NCBI GenBank assembly: GCA_021737275.1 | Contig: JAIPEE010000002.1 | Location: forward strand, 51,525 to 115,524 | Source of the DNA: Desulfobacterales bacterium | GTDB lineage: Bacteria; Desulfobacterota; Desulfobacteria; Desulfobacterales; JAIPEE01 | DNA length: 64,000 nt | Reading direction: 5' to 3' | In this document: positions 56,533 through 64,000 of the stretch, piece after piece | Numbering within the stretch: position 1 is the first letter of the stretch | Layout: each line of letters opens with the position of its first letter | Notes under the pieces: model-generated | What the model was told of the DNA's origin: nothing | The model's database searches: none | The model's input: only the letters and a program-made list of their open reading frames with translations | Program-made: the position numbers and the translations under genes

Positions 56533-57708
56533 TCAGTCCGCTTTTTTTCTCAGAAATGTCGGTACATCAAGATCATCATTATCAATGACGATGCCTTTGT
56601 AACCCCTGTATGTTCCGCCGCTGCTCTCACCAACCGCTTGCTGGCTTCTGATAAAAGTCGGCTGATCAAGGTCGATGGCGCTCTGAACATCCAGAGGCGT
56701 GATATCCCTTATTTTTCCTCTTGTCATGGACTCTTCCCGGACAACAGAAACAGGATCCTGGCCGATACCGGTAGCGATGACGGTAACCCTCATCTCATCA
56801 CCCATGTTTTCATCAATAACGGTACCCCAGATGATTTCAGCATCATCACCGACCTCTTCATAAATACGGTCGGAGGCTTCGGTCATCTCATCCATGGTCA
56901 GTTCACTGGTGCTGGTGATGTTCATCAGAACACCCTTTGCCCCCTTGATGGAGACATCTTCCAGAAGCGGATGTGAAATAGCGCGTTGTGCCGCTTCAAC
57001 TGCACGATTTTCACCATGTGCGGAGCCGATACCCATGATTGCCATACCGGCTTTTGACATGGTGGTTTTAACATCGGCAAAATCAAGATTAACAAGGCCC
57101 GGCATCATAATAAGATCAGTAATACCCTTTACGGAGTGAACAAGAATCTCATCAGCTTTTTTGAACATATCCACCATTCTGGCATTTTTTGATGCAAGCC
57201 CCCTGAGGCGGTCGTTGGGAATGGTGATGACCGTATCAGCCACTTCCTTTAATCGTTCAATTCCTTCTTCAGCCTGACGCATACGTTTTTTACCTTCAAA
57301 CGAGAAAGGCTTGGAAATAACGGCAACGGTCAGCGCACCAACCTCCTTGCCGATTTCTGCAATAACCGGTGCTGCACCTGTACCTGTTCCGCCCCCAAAT
57401 CCAGCCGTAATGAAAACCATATGGCTGCCTTCAAGGGCGCTTTTGATCTCTTCGTGATTTTCCAGTGCCGCATCTCTTCCTACCGATGGTGTTGCACCTG
57501 CGCCCAGACCGGCGGTCAACTGTTCTCCCATTTGAATTTTAACTGTAGCCTTGGAGATATCCAGGGCTTGCGCATCGGTATTGGCAGAAATAAATTTCAC
57601 ACCCTGAAGGTTTTCTTCGATCATGTTATTAATCGCATTTCCGCCTGCACCGCCAACACCGATTACCTTGATTTTTGCTGATTTTTCATTGTCAACGTAA
57701 GTAAACAT
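56533..57708 (-). CDS. ftsZ: Cell division protein FtsZ
   Basis: 391 residues from the second ATG (57708), six bases after GGGGG; the first ATG (57711) is equally possible. The tubulin-like GTPase has IKVIGVGGAGGNAINNMIEE and the signature GGGTGTGAAPVIAEIGKEVG, a flexible linker, and the conserved C-terminal peptide DDLDVPTFLRKK that binds FtsA. It builds the Z-ring. Thirty-odd bases after ftsA. Confidence 0.97.
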   Translation of the reverse strand: MFTYVDNEKSAKIKVIGVGGAGGNAINNMIEENLQGVKFISANTDAQALDISKATVKIQMGEQLTAGLGAGATPSVGRDAALENHEEIKSALEGSHMVFITAGFGGGTGTGAAPVIAEIGKEVGALTVAVISKPFSFEGKKRMRQAEEGIERLKEVADTVITIPNDRLRGLASKNARMVDMFKKADEILVHSVKGITDLIMMPGLVNLDFADVKTTMSKAGMAIMGIGSAHGENRAVEAAQRAISHPLLEDVSIKGAKGVLMNITSTSELTMDEMTEASDRIYEEVGDDAEIIWGTVIDENMGDEMRVTVIATGIGQDPVSVVREESMTRGKIRDITPLDVQSAIDLDQPTFIRSQQAVGESSGGTYRGYKGIVIDNDDLDVPTFLRKKAD

Positions 57709-57748
57709 CATTTTCCCCCTATTAAGTTGTTAAAAGTCCGCGTTAATA

Positions 57749-58978
57749 TTAAATAACTTCTTTGAACCACCGTTTCATACGCCCCATGATACGGTTAAAG
57801 ATGTTATTATCTCTGATTCTGAATTTTGAAGCTGTTGCCTGATTTTTTGCGCCGTACATGACAAGACCCACACCGGTTGCATACATCGGATTATTAACTA
57901 CATCCACTAACCCGGTAATGCCTTGTGGGGTGCCCAGACGTGTCGGCAGGTTGAAAATTGATTCGGCCACCTCTGTGATGCCTTCCAGCAGTGCAGAACC
58001 GCCGGTTACCACCAGGCCTGAGGCCATAACGTTTTCCATCTCTGCCCGGGTAATCTCCCTTTTGATAAGAGTGAAGATTTCCTCCACACGAGGTTCAAGA
58101 ATTTCTCCCAGAATTTGTCTGGGAAGCTTTCTTGATTTCCGGCCGCCCATGCCGGGCACCTCAATGGTTTCATCCGGGTTGATGTGAGATGAAATACAGG
58201 TTCCGAATTTCTGTTTTATCATGTCGGCATCGCCAAGTGGTGCACGTAAACCAATGGCAATATCGTTGGTAAGATTATGGCCGCCAAGAGCCAGTACAAA
58301 AGTATGTTTGATATTGTTGCCGGAAAATATTGCAAGATCTGTGGTGCCCCCGCCCAGGTCAATTAGAGCAGTGCCAAGTTCTTTTTCCTCCCTGGTCAAT
58401 ACCGCTTCTCCTGATGCCAGGGATTCAAGTACAATGTCGCAAACATCCAGGCCGGCCCTGTTTGCACACTTTACAATATTATGTGCGGATGTGACGGCAC
58501 CGGTAACAATATGAATCTTAGCTTCAAGGCGAACGCCGGTCATGCCGATGGGATTCTGAATACCATCCTGATCGTCTACAATGTACTCCTGCGGCAATAC
58601 ATGAATGACTTCCCGATCCATGGGAATGGCCACCGCACGCGCAGCATCAATTACCCGCTCAACATCATCTTCAGATACCTCTGAGCCTTTGATGGCGACG
58701 ATACCGCGGCTGTTGAAACCTGTAATATGACCGCCTGCTATGCCGGCATAAACAGATGATATTTCACATCCGGCCATGAGTTCCGCTTCTTCGACAGCCT
58801 TTTTTATGGAGTCCACAGTAGATTCAATATCAACCACCACACCCTTTCGCAGGCCTATTGAAGGGTGGGTCCCGATACCGATGATGTTAACTTCTTTTCC
58901 GGCAACCTCACCGACAATGGCGCAGATTTTGGTGGTTCCGATATCAAGGCCGACAATAATATTTTCATGTCCCTGCAC
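57749..58978 (-). CDS. ftsA: Cell division protein FtsA
   Basis: 409 residues from a GTG at 58978, six bases after GGAGG and only one base past the ftsQ stop. The ORF extends further upstream but overlaps ftsQ. Actin-like fold with GLDIGTTKICAIVGEV, the 1C domain, ALIDLGGGTTDLAIFSG, and a C-terminal amphipathic membrane-targeting helix (NRIMGRMKRWFKEVI). It tethers FtsZ to the membrane. Confidence 0.96.
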   Translation of the reverse strand: MQGHENIIVGLDIGTTKICAIVGEVAGKEVNIIGIGTHPSIGLRKGVVVDIESTVDSIKKAVEEAELMAGCEISSVYAGIAGGHITGFNSRGIVAIKGSEVSEDDVERVIDAARAVAIPMDREVIHVLPQEYIVDDQDGIQNPIGMTGVRLEAKIHIVTGAVTSAHNIVKCANRAGLDVCDIVLESLASGEAVLTREEKELGTALIDLGGGTTDLAIFSGNNIKHTFVLALGGHNLTNDIAIGLRAPLGDADMIKQKFGTCISSHINPDETIEVPGMGGRKSRKLPRQILGEILEPRVEEIFTLIKREITRAEMENVMASGLVVTGGSALLEGITEVAESIFNLPTRLGTPQGITGLVDVVNNPMYATGVGLVMYGAKNQATASKFRIRDNNIFNRIMGRMKRWFKEVI

Positions 58979-58979
58979 C

Positions 58980-59831
58980 CTAAACCTCCTTTTTGACAAT
59001 TGTATGTGTATCAACCCGTACGGGGTCAACCACAATACGGTTTGAATGATTCAGGTCAATATAGTTAAAGTCAGCAAAATCCTGTCTGCTGTTTAAATAA
59101 AATAAAACTTTTTTTAATTTTTCATACTTTCCAGGATAGTCATCATATCCCAGCAAAATCGCTGTTTCCTGCTCAAAAGCATAAAGGGTAAGGCCGATTT
59201 CCCGATCAACATTGATCCGTTTGATCTGCTTATTATCTAATATACTTTCAGGCTTAAGTCCGGTTGAAAGCACGCTCATTACTGATTTAAAGGCATTTCC
59301 GCGCGGTTCACCCGGTGCGTTGATATCTGAAAATTCAAGGCCGATGATAAACGGCAGACTCACATTATCCGTTTCCTGATGCTCCTTGATAATTTCACCC
59401 TTTTTGTTGATGATAAATTTTCTCCCAAGGCATACAATGGCAAGCGGTTCCTGTTCCACTACGGTGATGCTGATCCGGTCAGGTAGTTCCCTGCTGACAT
59501 TGGCCTCTGCAATCCAGGGATGTGCGATCAGCCTTTTCCTGACAGTTGAAAGATTGATGTCCAGCAGATTATCTCCGGTAAAGATATCCGCCTGCAAGGA
59601 TACTTCCTGACCTGAAAGACGGGTTGCACCCTGTACGGTGATTTCTTTTGTAATGAAGTAATCACACTGGGTCAAAAGGTCATACCCGAAAATAAAGGTA
59701 CCGCTCAATGCTGTCAGCAGGATAAAACCGGCTATCAGCTTAAAACAGAACACAACCTGCTGACGCTTTTGAGCCTTTTCGCGGGCAGGGCTGTTCTTGT
59801 AATAATTTTTTTTGAGCGGTTTATTCGCCAA
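58980..59831 (-). CDS. ftsQ: Cell division protein FtsQ (DivIB)
   Basis: 283 residues from a TTG overlapping the murB stop by 11 bases. A basic cytoplasmic N-terminus (KKNYYKNSPAREKAQKRQQ), one membrane span (about 28-49), the POTRA domain (ITKEITVQGATRLSGQEVSL) and a periplasmic beta domain. It recruits FtsB/L and FtsW/I to the septum. No ATG is available near the start. Confidence 0.92.
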   Translation of the reverse strand: MANKPLKKNYYKNSPAREKAQKRQQVVFCFKLIAGFILLTALSGTFIFGYDLLTQCDYFITKEITVQGATRLSGQEVSLQADIFTGDNLLDINLSTVRKRLIAHPWIAEANVSRELPDRISITVVEQEPLAIVCLGRKFIINKKGEIIKEHQETDNVSLPFIIGLEFSDINAPGEPRGNAFKSVMSVLSTGLKPESILDNKQIKRINVDREIGLTLYAFEQETAILLGYDDYPGKYEKLKKVLFYLNSRQDFADFNYIDLNHSNRIVVDPVRVDTHTIVKKEV

Positions 59832-60774
59832 CTATTTTAACCTCTGTTTCAAGTTCAACGCCAAACTGTTTACTTACAGATGTTTTGATGAAAGTCATCA
59901 GCTCCAGGAGATCTGAAGCTGTTGCGCTACCTGTATTTACAATAAAATTTGCATGTCTCGATGATACTTCTGCCCCGCCGATTCTCTTTTTTTTGAGACC
60001 GGCGTTATCGATCAGCTCTCCCGCAGAGGGTCCGCCGACAGGATTTTTAAAAAAACAACCGGCGCTGGATACACCCCGGGGCTGGCTATTTTTCCGGGCC
60101 AGCAGCATTTCTTCCGCTTCTGTGCGTAATCTGCCTGAATCTTCAGTATGTAGATTGAAAATGCCTTCAAGTATGATGGTCTGATCCATCGCAAAGCCGG
60201 TATCATGCATATCCCAGGTTAGTTTTCTGTATTCAAATTTTAATCTGTTTCGGCGGATATATTGAATTGAACCGTCAGGTACCATTATAATAATTGAATC
60301 CAGAACTTTTTCCATTGCACCACCCGATGCTGCACCGGCATTCATCTTGATGCCGCCGCCTACCGTTCCCGGAATGCCTACGGCAAAATTCATTCCGCCA
60401 AGACCATTTTCAATGGCATAGCTGCAAAGCTGTTTCATCCGGACACCCGCCATAGCAGTGACCACCGATGTTTTATTATCCTGTACAGTCCGACTGATCG
60501 TATTCATTCCCTTTGTGAGTGCAATTACAATACCTTTGAAACCATTATCCTTTACAAGTAGATTTGTGCCGTCGCCTGTAATCAAAAAAGGAATTTGATT
60601 TTGCCATGACCATTTTATAATACGTGAGAGCCCTTCAATATCTTCAGGAGTTACAAATGCAGATGCCGGCCCACCAACATGTAAAGAGGTATGCTTTGCC
60701 ATGGGTTCATCAAACAGAACACAAGATTCAAAATGTTCCATCAGCCAGCTTTTTGTGTCTGCATCAAGATTCAT
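59821..60774 (-). CDS. murB: UDP-N-acetylenolpyruvoylglucosamine reductase
   Basis: 317 residues. FAD-binding (PCMH-type) domain with LITGDGTNLLVKDNGFKGIV and NFAVGIPGTVGGGIKMNAGA, then the MurB C-domain. The catalytic Ser position of E. coli (GSFFKNP) reads GCFFKNP here (in VSSAGCFFKNPVGG), the Cys version seen in other MurB groups. It reduces the enolpyruvyl group to lactyl to make UDP-MurNAc. Overlaps the murC stop by 11 bases. Confidence 0.95.
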   Translation of the reverse strand: MNLDADTKSWLMEHFESCVLFDEPMAKHTSLHVGGPASAFVTPEDIEGLSRIIKWSWQNQIPFLITGDGTNLLVKDNGFKGIVIALTKGMNTISRTVQDNKTSVVTAMAGVRMKQLCSYAIENGLGGMNFAVGIPGTVGGGIKMNAGAASGGAMEKVLDSIIIMVPDGSIQYIRRNRLKFEYRKLTWDMHDTGFAMDQTIILEGIFNLHTEDSGRLRTEAEEMLLARKNSQPRGVSSAGCFFKNPVGGPSAGELIDNAGLKKKRIGGAEVSSRHANFIVNTGSATASDLLELMTFIKTSVSKQFGVELETEVKIVGE

Positions 60775-62140
60775 TCAGCTCCTTTATAATCCGCTCTCCG
60801 ATTCGCCATACATTGCCTGCACCCAGTGTCAGCAGAATATCATTCTCAGTTAACTGTTTTTTGAGGCGTTTAACGGCCGAGTCAAAATCCGGTTCAAAAT
60901 GAACATCCTTGTGACCATGTGTTTCAATACCCTCTACTAATGCTTCACTGTTAACTCCGGAAGTGTTTTCCTCGCCGGCTGCATAGATTGGCAGCACCAC
61001 CAGTACATCGGCGTTATAAAAAGCTCTGGTAAACTCATCAAGCAGAGAGCTGGTTCTGGAGTAACGATGCGGTTGAAATAAAACAACTTTGCGTCTTTCC
61101 GGCCAGCTTTCATTAATAGCTTTGAGTATAGTCTTTATTTCAGTTGGATGATGCGCATAATCGTCCAGTACGGTAATACCGCTAACCTCACCCTTTATTT
61201 CCAGCCTGCGCTGGACACCGCCCAGTTCGGCGAGTGCTGTTTTAATAATGTTAAACGAAATTCCGAGTTCTATCCCAACGGCAATACTTGCCAGCGAGTT
61301 GTATACATTATGAGCGCCAGGCAGGTTCAGCATGGCTTCTCCCAGCCGTTCTCCCTGCCGGTAAACGGTAAAGCGACTCTGCATTTTGTCGTAGATAACA
61401 TCCGCTGCATAAATATCGGCTTGTGAACTCAGTCCGTATGTTATATAGCGTTTTGTTATTTTTGGAATAATACCCTGAATGTGTTCATCGTCCAGGCAGA
61501 GAATGGCGCATCCATAGAAAGGTATTTTTTCAATAAAATCCAGAAATACCTGTTTGATGGCATCCAGGTTCTTGTAAAAATCAAGATGCTCTCTGTCAAT
61601 ATTGGTAACCACTGCTACGGCAGGGGAGTATTTAAGAAAAGAGCCGTCGCTTTCATCTGCTTCTGCAACAATGTATTCTCCCCTGCCTAACAACGCATTG
61701 GTGCCGATTCCTTTAAGCTTTCCTCCAATTACGACGGTGGGGTCGAGATCCCCTTTGGCCAGAACAGAAGCAACAATAGAAGTGGTCGTTGTTTTCCCGT
61801 GTGCGCCCGCAATTGCGATACTGTATTTCAGCCGCATGAGCTCAGCCAGCATTTCCGCCCTGGATATTAACGGTACCAAAGCCTTGCGTGCGGCGATTAC
61901 TTCAGGGTTTTCCGGTTTGATGGCAGAAGAGAGAACCACCACATCCGCATCCTGAATCTGCCCGGCAGCATGCCCGATAAAAATGGTACCGCCCAGTTTT
62001 TCAAGTCGTCCGGTAATATCCGATGATTTGACATCTGATCCGGAAACCTTGTACCCGAGGTTGAGCAAGAGCTCGGCAATTCCGCTCATGCCGATTCCGC
62101 CAATGCCTACAAAGTGTATTTGGTATTTTTTATTGTACAT
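60764..62140 (-). CDS. murC: UDP-N-acetylmuramate--L-alanine ligase
   Basis: 458 residues. Mur ligase with the N-terminal GIGGIGMSGIAELLLNLGY, the ATP-site AGAHGKTTTTSIVASVL, the carbamylated-lysine and Mg region EADESDGSFLKYSP, and the C-domain DDYAHHPTEIKTIL. It adds L-alanine to UDP-MurNAc. Twenty-six bases after murG. Confidence 0.97.
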   Translation of the reverse strand: MYNKKYQIHFVGIGGIGMSGIAELLLNLGYKVSGSDVKSSDITGRLEKLGGTIFIGHAAGQIQDADVVVLSSAIKPENPEVIAARKALVPLISRAEMLAELMRLKYSIAIAGAHGKTTTTSIVASVLAKGDLDPTVVIGGKLKGIGTNALLGRGEYIVAEADESDGSFLKYSPAVAVVTNIDREHLDFYKNLDAIKQVFLDFIEKIPFYGCAILCLDDEHIQGIIPKITKRYITYGLSSQADIYAADVIYDKMQSRFTVYRQGERLGEAMLNLPGAHNVYNSLASIAVGIELGISFNIIKTALAELGGVQRRLEIKGEVSGITVLDDYAHHPTEIKTILKAINESWPERRKVVLFQPHRYSRTSSLLDEFTRAFYNADVLVVLPIYAAGEENTSGVNSEALVEGIETHGHKDVHFEPDFDSAVKRLKKQLTENDILLTLGAGNVWRIGERIIKELNES

Positions 62141-62166
62141 AATTTATGAATCCGTTTATCGGTTAA

Positions 62167-63288
62167 TCAGGCTGCCTTTGACAGCCGTCCCGCTTCAACC
62201 ACTTCATAACAAAGATCAATAATATTCTGTGCCGCATCCGGTTTGCCCAGTTTCCTCGCATTTTCAGCCATGGTCACAATTTTGTCGCGGTTTGACGCAT
62301 AGTAAGTAATCCTGTCTGCAATGGTCCGGCCGGAAAGATCTTTTTCCAGAATCATCTCTGCCGCACCATTTTCTTCAAGTGATCTGGCATTAAACTCCTG
62401 GTGGTTATCTGCCGCATGTGGAAACGGAACAAATATGGCCGCCTTTCCGATGGCTGCCAGCTCTGCCACCGTTGTTGCACCGGATCGGCATATCAGGAGG
62501 TCCGCCGTTTTATATTGCCTGTCCATATCTTTGAAAAAAGCTTTAACCGTGTTTTTGATGCCGGAATTTACATAAGCCCTTTTTACCATCTCTTCATCCT
62601 GACTTCCGGTTTGATGAATAACAGTACAGACATCTTTATCTTTTATATGTTCCAGAGATTCGATAACGGCCATGTTAATATTGTGCGCACCCTGGCTTCC
62701 CCCCATAACAAGAATTGTCATAGGACTATCAATGGAGCGGCTACTACTTTCTTCATTTAGAAGAGAGAGTATCTCCTTTCTCACAGGATTTCCGGTTACC
62801 CTGACCTTTTCCGGGGCAGCATTTGTCTTAGTGTCTTCATATGAGACCATGATCCGTTGCGCAAACCTGGAAAGAATGCGGTTGGTCACACCCGGCAGAA
62901 TATTTTGCTCATGGATCGCAGTTTTTTTACCCATTACCCAGGCGGCCAGCAAAACCGGCCCGGCCACATAACTGCCCATACCGATAACCAGATCCGGCTT
63001 AATGCGGGATATCAATCCCATGGATTTCAAAATGCCCATCGGTATCTTGAATGCTGATTTGAACTGGTTGATAATGCCCCGACCCTTGAGTCCCTCTGTC
63101 TTGATTTCATAAAAGTCAAAACCCGATTCTACCAGCACGGATCTTTCAAATGGTTTCCCTGTGCAGACAAAGCAGATCCGGTTTTCGGGATTGCTGTCTT
63201 TAAACGCCTGTGCAATGGTAACAGCCGGAAAAAGATGACCGCCGGTGCCGCCCGCTGCAATGAGTATGTTTATTGGAAATCTGGTCAT
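62167..63288 (-). CDS. murG: Undecaprenyl-PP-MurNAc-pentapeptide GlcNAc transferase
   Basis: 373 residues. GT28 glycosyltransferase. N-terminal lipid-side loop AAGGTGGHLFPAVTIAQAF, second glycine loop VMGGSQGAHNIN, and the UDP-GlcNAc site CRSGATTVAELAAIG with FVPFPHAADNHQ. It makes lipid II at the inner face of the membrane. The ATG overlaps the ftsW stop as ATGA. Confidence 0.96.
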   Translation of the reverse strand: MTRFPINILIAAGGTGGHLFPAVTIAQAFKDSNPENRICFVCTGKPFERSVLVESGFDFYEIKTEGLKGRGIINQFKSAFKIPMGILKSMGLISRIKPDLVIGMGSYVAGPVLLAAWVMGKKTAIHEQNILPGVTNRILSRFAQRIMVSYEDTKTNAAPEKVRVTGNPVRKEILSLLNEESSSRSIDSPMTILVMGGSQGAHNINMAVIESLEHIKDKDVCTVIHQTGSQDEEMVKRAYVNSGIKNTVKAFFKDMDRQYKTADLLICRSGATTVAELAAIGKAAIFVPFPHAADNHQEFNARSLEENGAAEMILEKDLSGRTIADRITYYASNRDKIVTMAENARKLGKPDAAQNIIDLCYEVVEAGRLSKAA

Positions 63289-64000
63289 TTTTGTACCGAT
63301 CCTGCAATGTTCATCAGCACCCCGATGGATGCCATGCTGATTAAAAGGGATGATCCACCATAACTTAAAAAAGGCAGGGTAAGCCCCTTGGTGGGCAAAA
63401 GCCCCAGCGTTACACCCATATTAATGCATACCTGTAATCCAAGAGCTGTTGTCAGCCCGATGGCGACATATTTGCCGAAGATGTCCGTAACTTTTTTTGA
63501 AATCATGATGCCGCGCCAGATGATCAGGGCATAAAGTCCGAGAATCAGAATGACACCAATCAGTCCCAACTCTTCACCAATGACGGAAAATATAAAATCC
63601 GTATGCGGTTCGGGCAGATAGAAAAGTTTCTGGTAACTGTTACCCAGACCGGTGCCAACAATACCGCCTGAACCGAATGCCATCAGGGAGTGAACGATCT
63701 GGTAACCTTCATCAGCCGGATATTGCCAGGGATCCAGAAAAGACATGAGTCTTTTTACCCGATACTCAGCATTGATCATAAAAAAATATCCGGCCGGCAA
63801 TATTAGCGCCATAACCGAAAGCAGATGGAGGATTCGGGCGCCGCCCACAAACAGCATGATCCATGTTATGGCAAATAAAATGACGACTGAACCGAAGTCC
63901 GGCTGTACGGCAATCAGTACTGTAAAAAGCCCCAGAACAATGACATGTGGAATAAAACCGATGGTAAATTCTTTCATTTGCTCATTTTTCTTGCTCATGG
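63285..64000 (-). CDS. ftsW: Lipid II polymerase FtsW, C-terminal part (runs off the right edge)
   Basis: About 238 codons in the window, reading in from the right edge. SEDS-family membrane protein with the signature LPTKGLTLPFLSYGGSSLLI and then SMASIGVLMNI near the C-terminus, PDFGSVVILFAITW, and the extracytoplasmic loop EGYQIVHSLMAFGSGGIVGT. FtsW polymerises septal glycan. The apparent ATG near the edge (63998) is internal: about 140 residues and several spans are missing compared with a full FtsW. Alternative RodA is unlikely given murG next to it. Confidence 0.93.
   Translation of the reverse strand, partial: MSKKNEQMKEFTIGFIPHVIVLGLFTVLIAVQPDFGSVVILFAITWIMLFVGGARILHLLSVMALILPAGYFFMINAEYRVKRLMSFLDPWQYPADEGYQIVHSLMAFGSGGIVGTGLGNSYQKLFYLPEPHTDFIFSVIGEELGLIGVILILGLYALIIWRGIMISKKVTDIFGKYVAIGLTTALGLQVCINMGVTLGLLPTKGLTLPFLSYGGSSLLISMASIGVLMNIAGSVQK

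Noticed and set aside
63285..63998. The ATG at 63998 as the true start of FtsW
   Set aside because: It would leave out about 140 residues and several membrane spans; the reading frame is open to the window edge.

Overview
The window looks like chromosomal DNA of a strictly anaerobic Desulfobacterota bacterium, most likely Desulfobacteraceae-like. This is inferred from gene order and protein style; no database search was run. The evidence is an oxygen-sensitive class III ribonucleotide reductase (nrdD-nrdG), an Rnf ion-pumping ferredoxin:NAD complex with a five-haem cytochrome, a monomeric isocitrate dehydrogenase, and gene strings typical of that phylum (rpsF-rpsR-DUF2232-rplI-dnaB-hflX-suhB, and tilS-ftsH-folP-ybbR-coaX). 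I see no CRISPR array, insertion sequence, prophage or rRNA. Nearly everything is core housekeeping.

Layout. 1-3.7 kb: the 5' end of pdxA (minus), an AT-rich intergenic region that is a weak origin candidate, a divergent dnaA, and a GlcD-type FAD oxidase. 3.7-10.2 kb: a minus-strand replication/translation operon running rpsF, rpsR, a DUF2232 membrane protein, rplI, dnaB, hflX, suhB and a small four-cysteine protein. 10.3-14.1 kb: tRNA-Lys(CUU), a KptA-like protein without its catalytic motifs, hemL and gatB. 14.2-19.8 kb: a secreted porin-like barrel, an FG-GAP propeller protein and an acyl-CoA synthetase. 19.8-23 kb: grpE-dnaK and a large, Alu-domain-bearing SRP RNA. 23-29.4 kb: tilS, ftsH, folP, ybbR, coaX. 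29.4-33.3 kb: yggT, divIVA, two PilT-type ATPases and a zinc-ribbon/receiver-like protein. 33.5-39.2 kb: proC, ccdA with a thioredoxin-like partner, and nrdDG behind a pair of NrdR-like boxes. 39.4-45.3 kb: the most accessory-looking part, with a small membrane-anchored protein, two ferritin-like proteins, an unrecognised 520-residue ATP-grasp-like protein, a broken copy of the ferritin gene, and isocitrate dehydrogenase. 45.3-47.4 kb: purB and a receiver-like fragment. 47.4-54.3 kb: cytochrome c-rnfCDGEA and an rnfB fused to a GltD-type flavoprotein. 54.6-64 kb: a radical SAM protein and the division/cell-wall cluster ftsW-murG-murC-murB-ftsQ-ftsA-ftsZ, cut off inside ftsW at the right edge.

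How it works together. The right end makes peptidoglycan precursors and the division ring. The Rnf region couples ferredoxin and NAD(H) redox to an ion gradient, with a covalently attached NAD(P)H-type flavoprotein on RnfB that could bring in electrons directly. nrdDG supplies dNTPs without oxygen. The left end initiates replication and loads the helicase.

Points most worth a second look: (1) the 520-residue gene lying between an intact ferritin-like gene and a decayed copy of its 3' end; (2) a DnaA with altered Walker B and DNA-recognition residues; (3) a KptA-fold protein lacking the conserved catalytic residues; (4) the RnfB-GltD fusion next to an RnfD that seems to lack its flavin-anchoring threonine; (5) ybbR/cdaR directly after folP with no cdaA between them.
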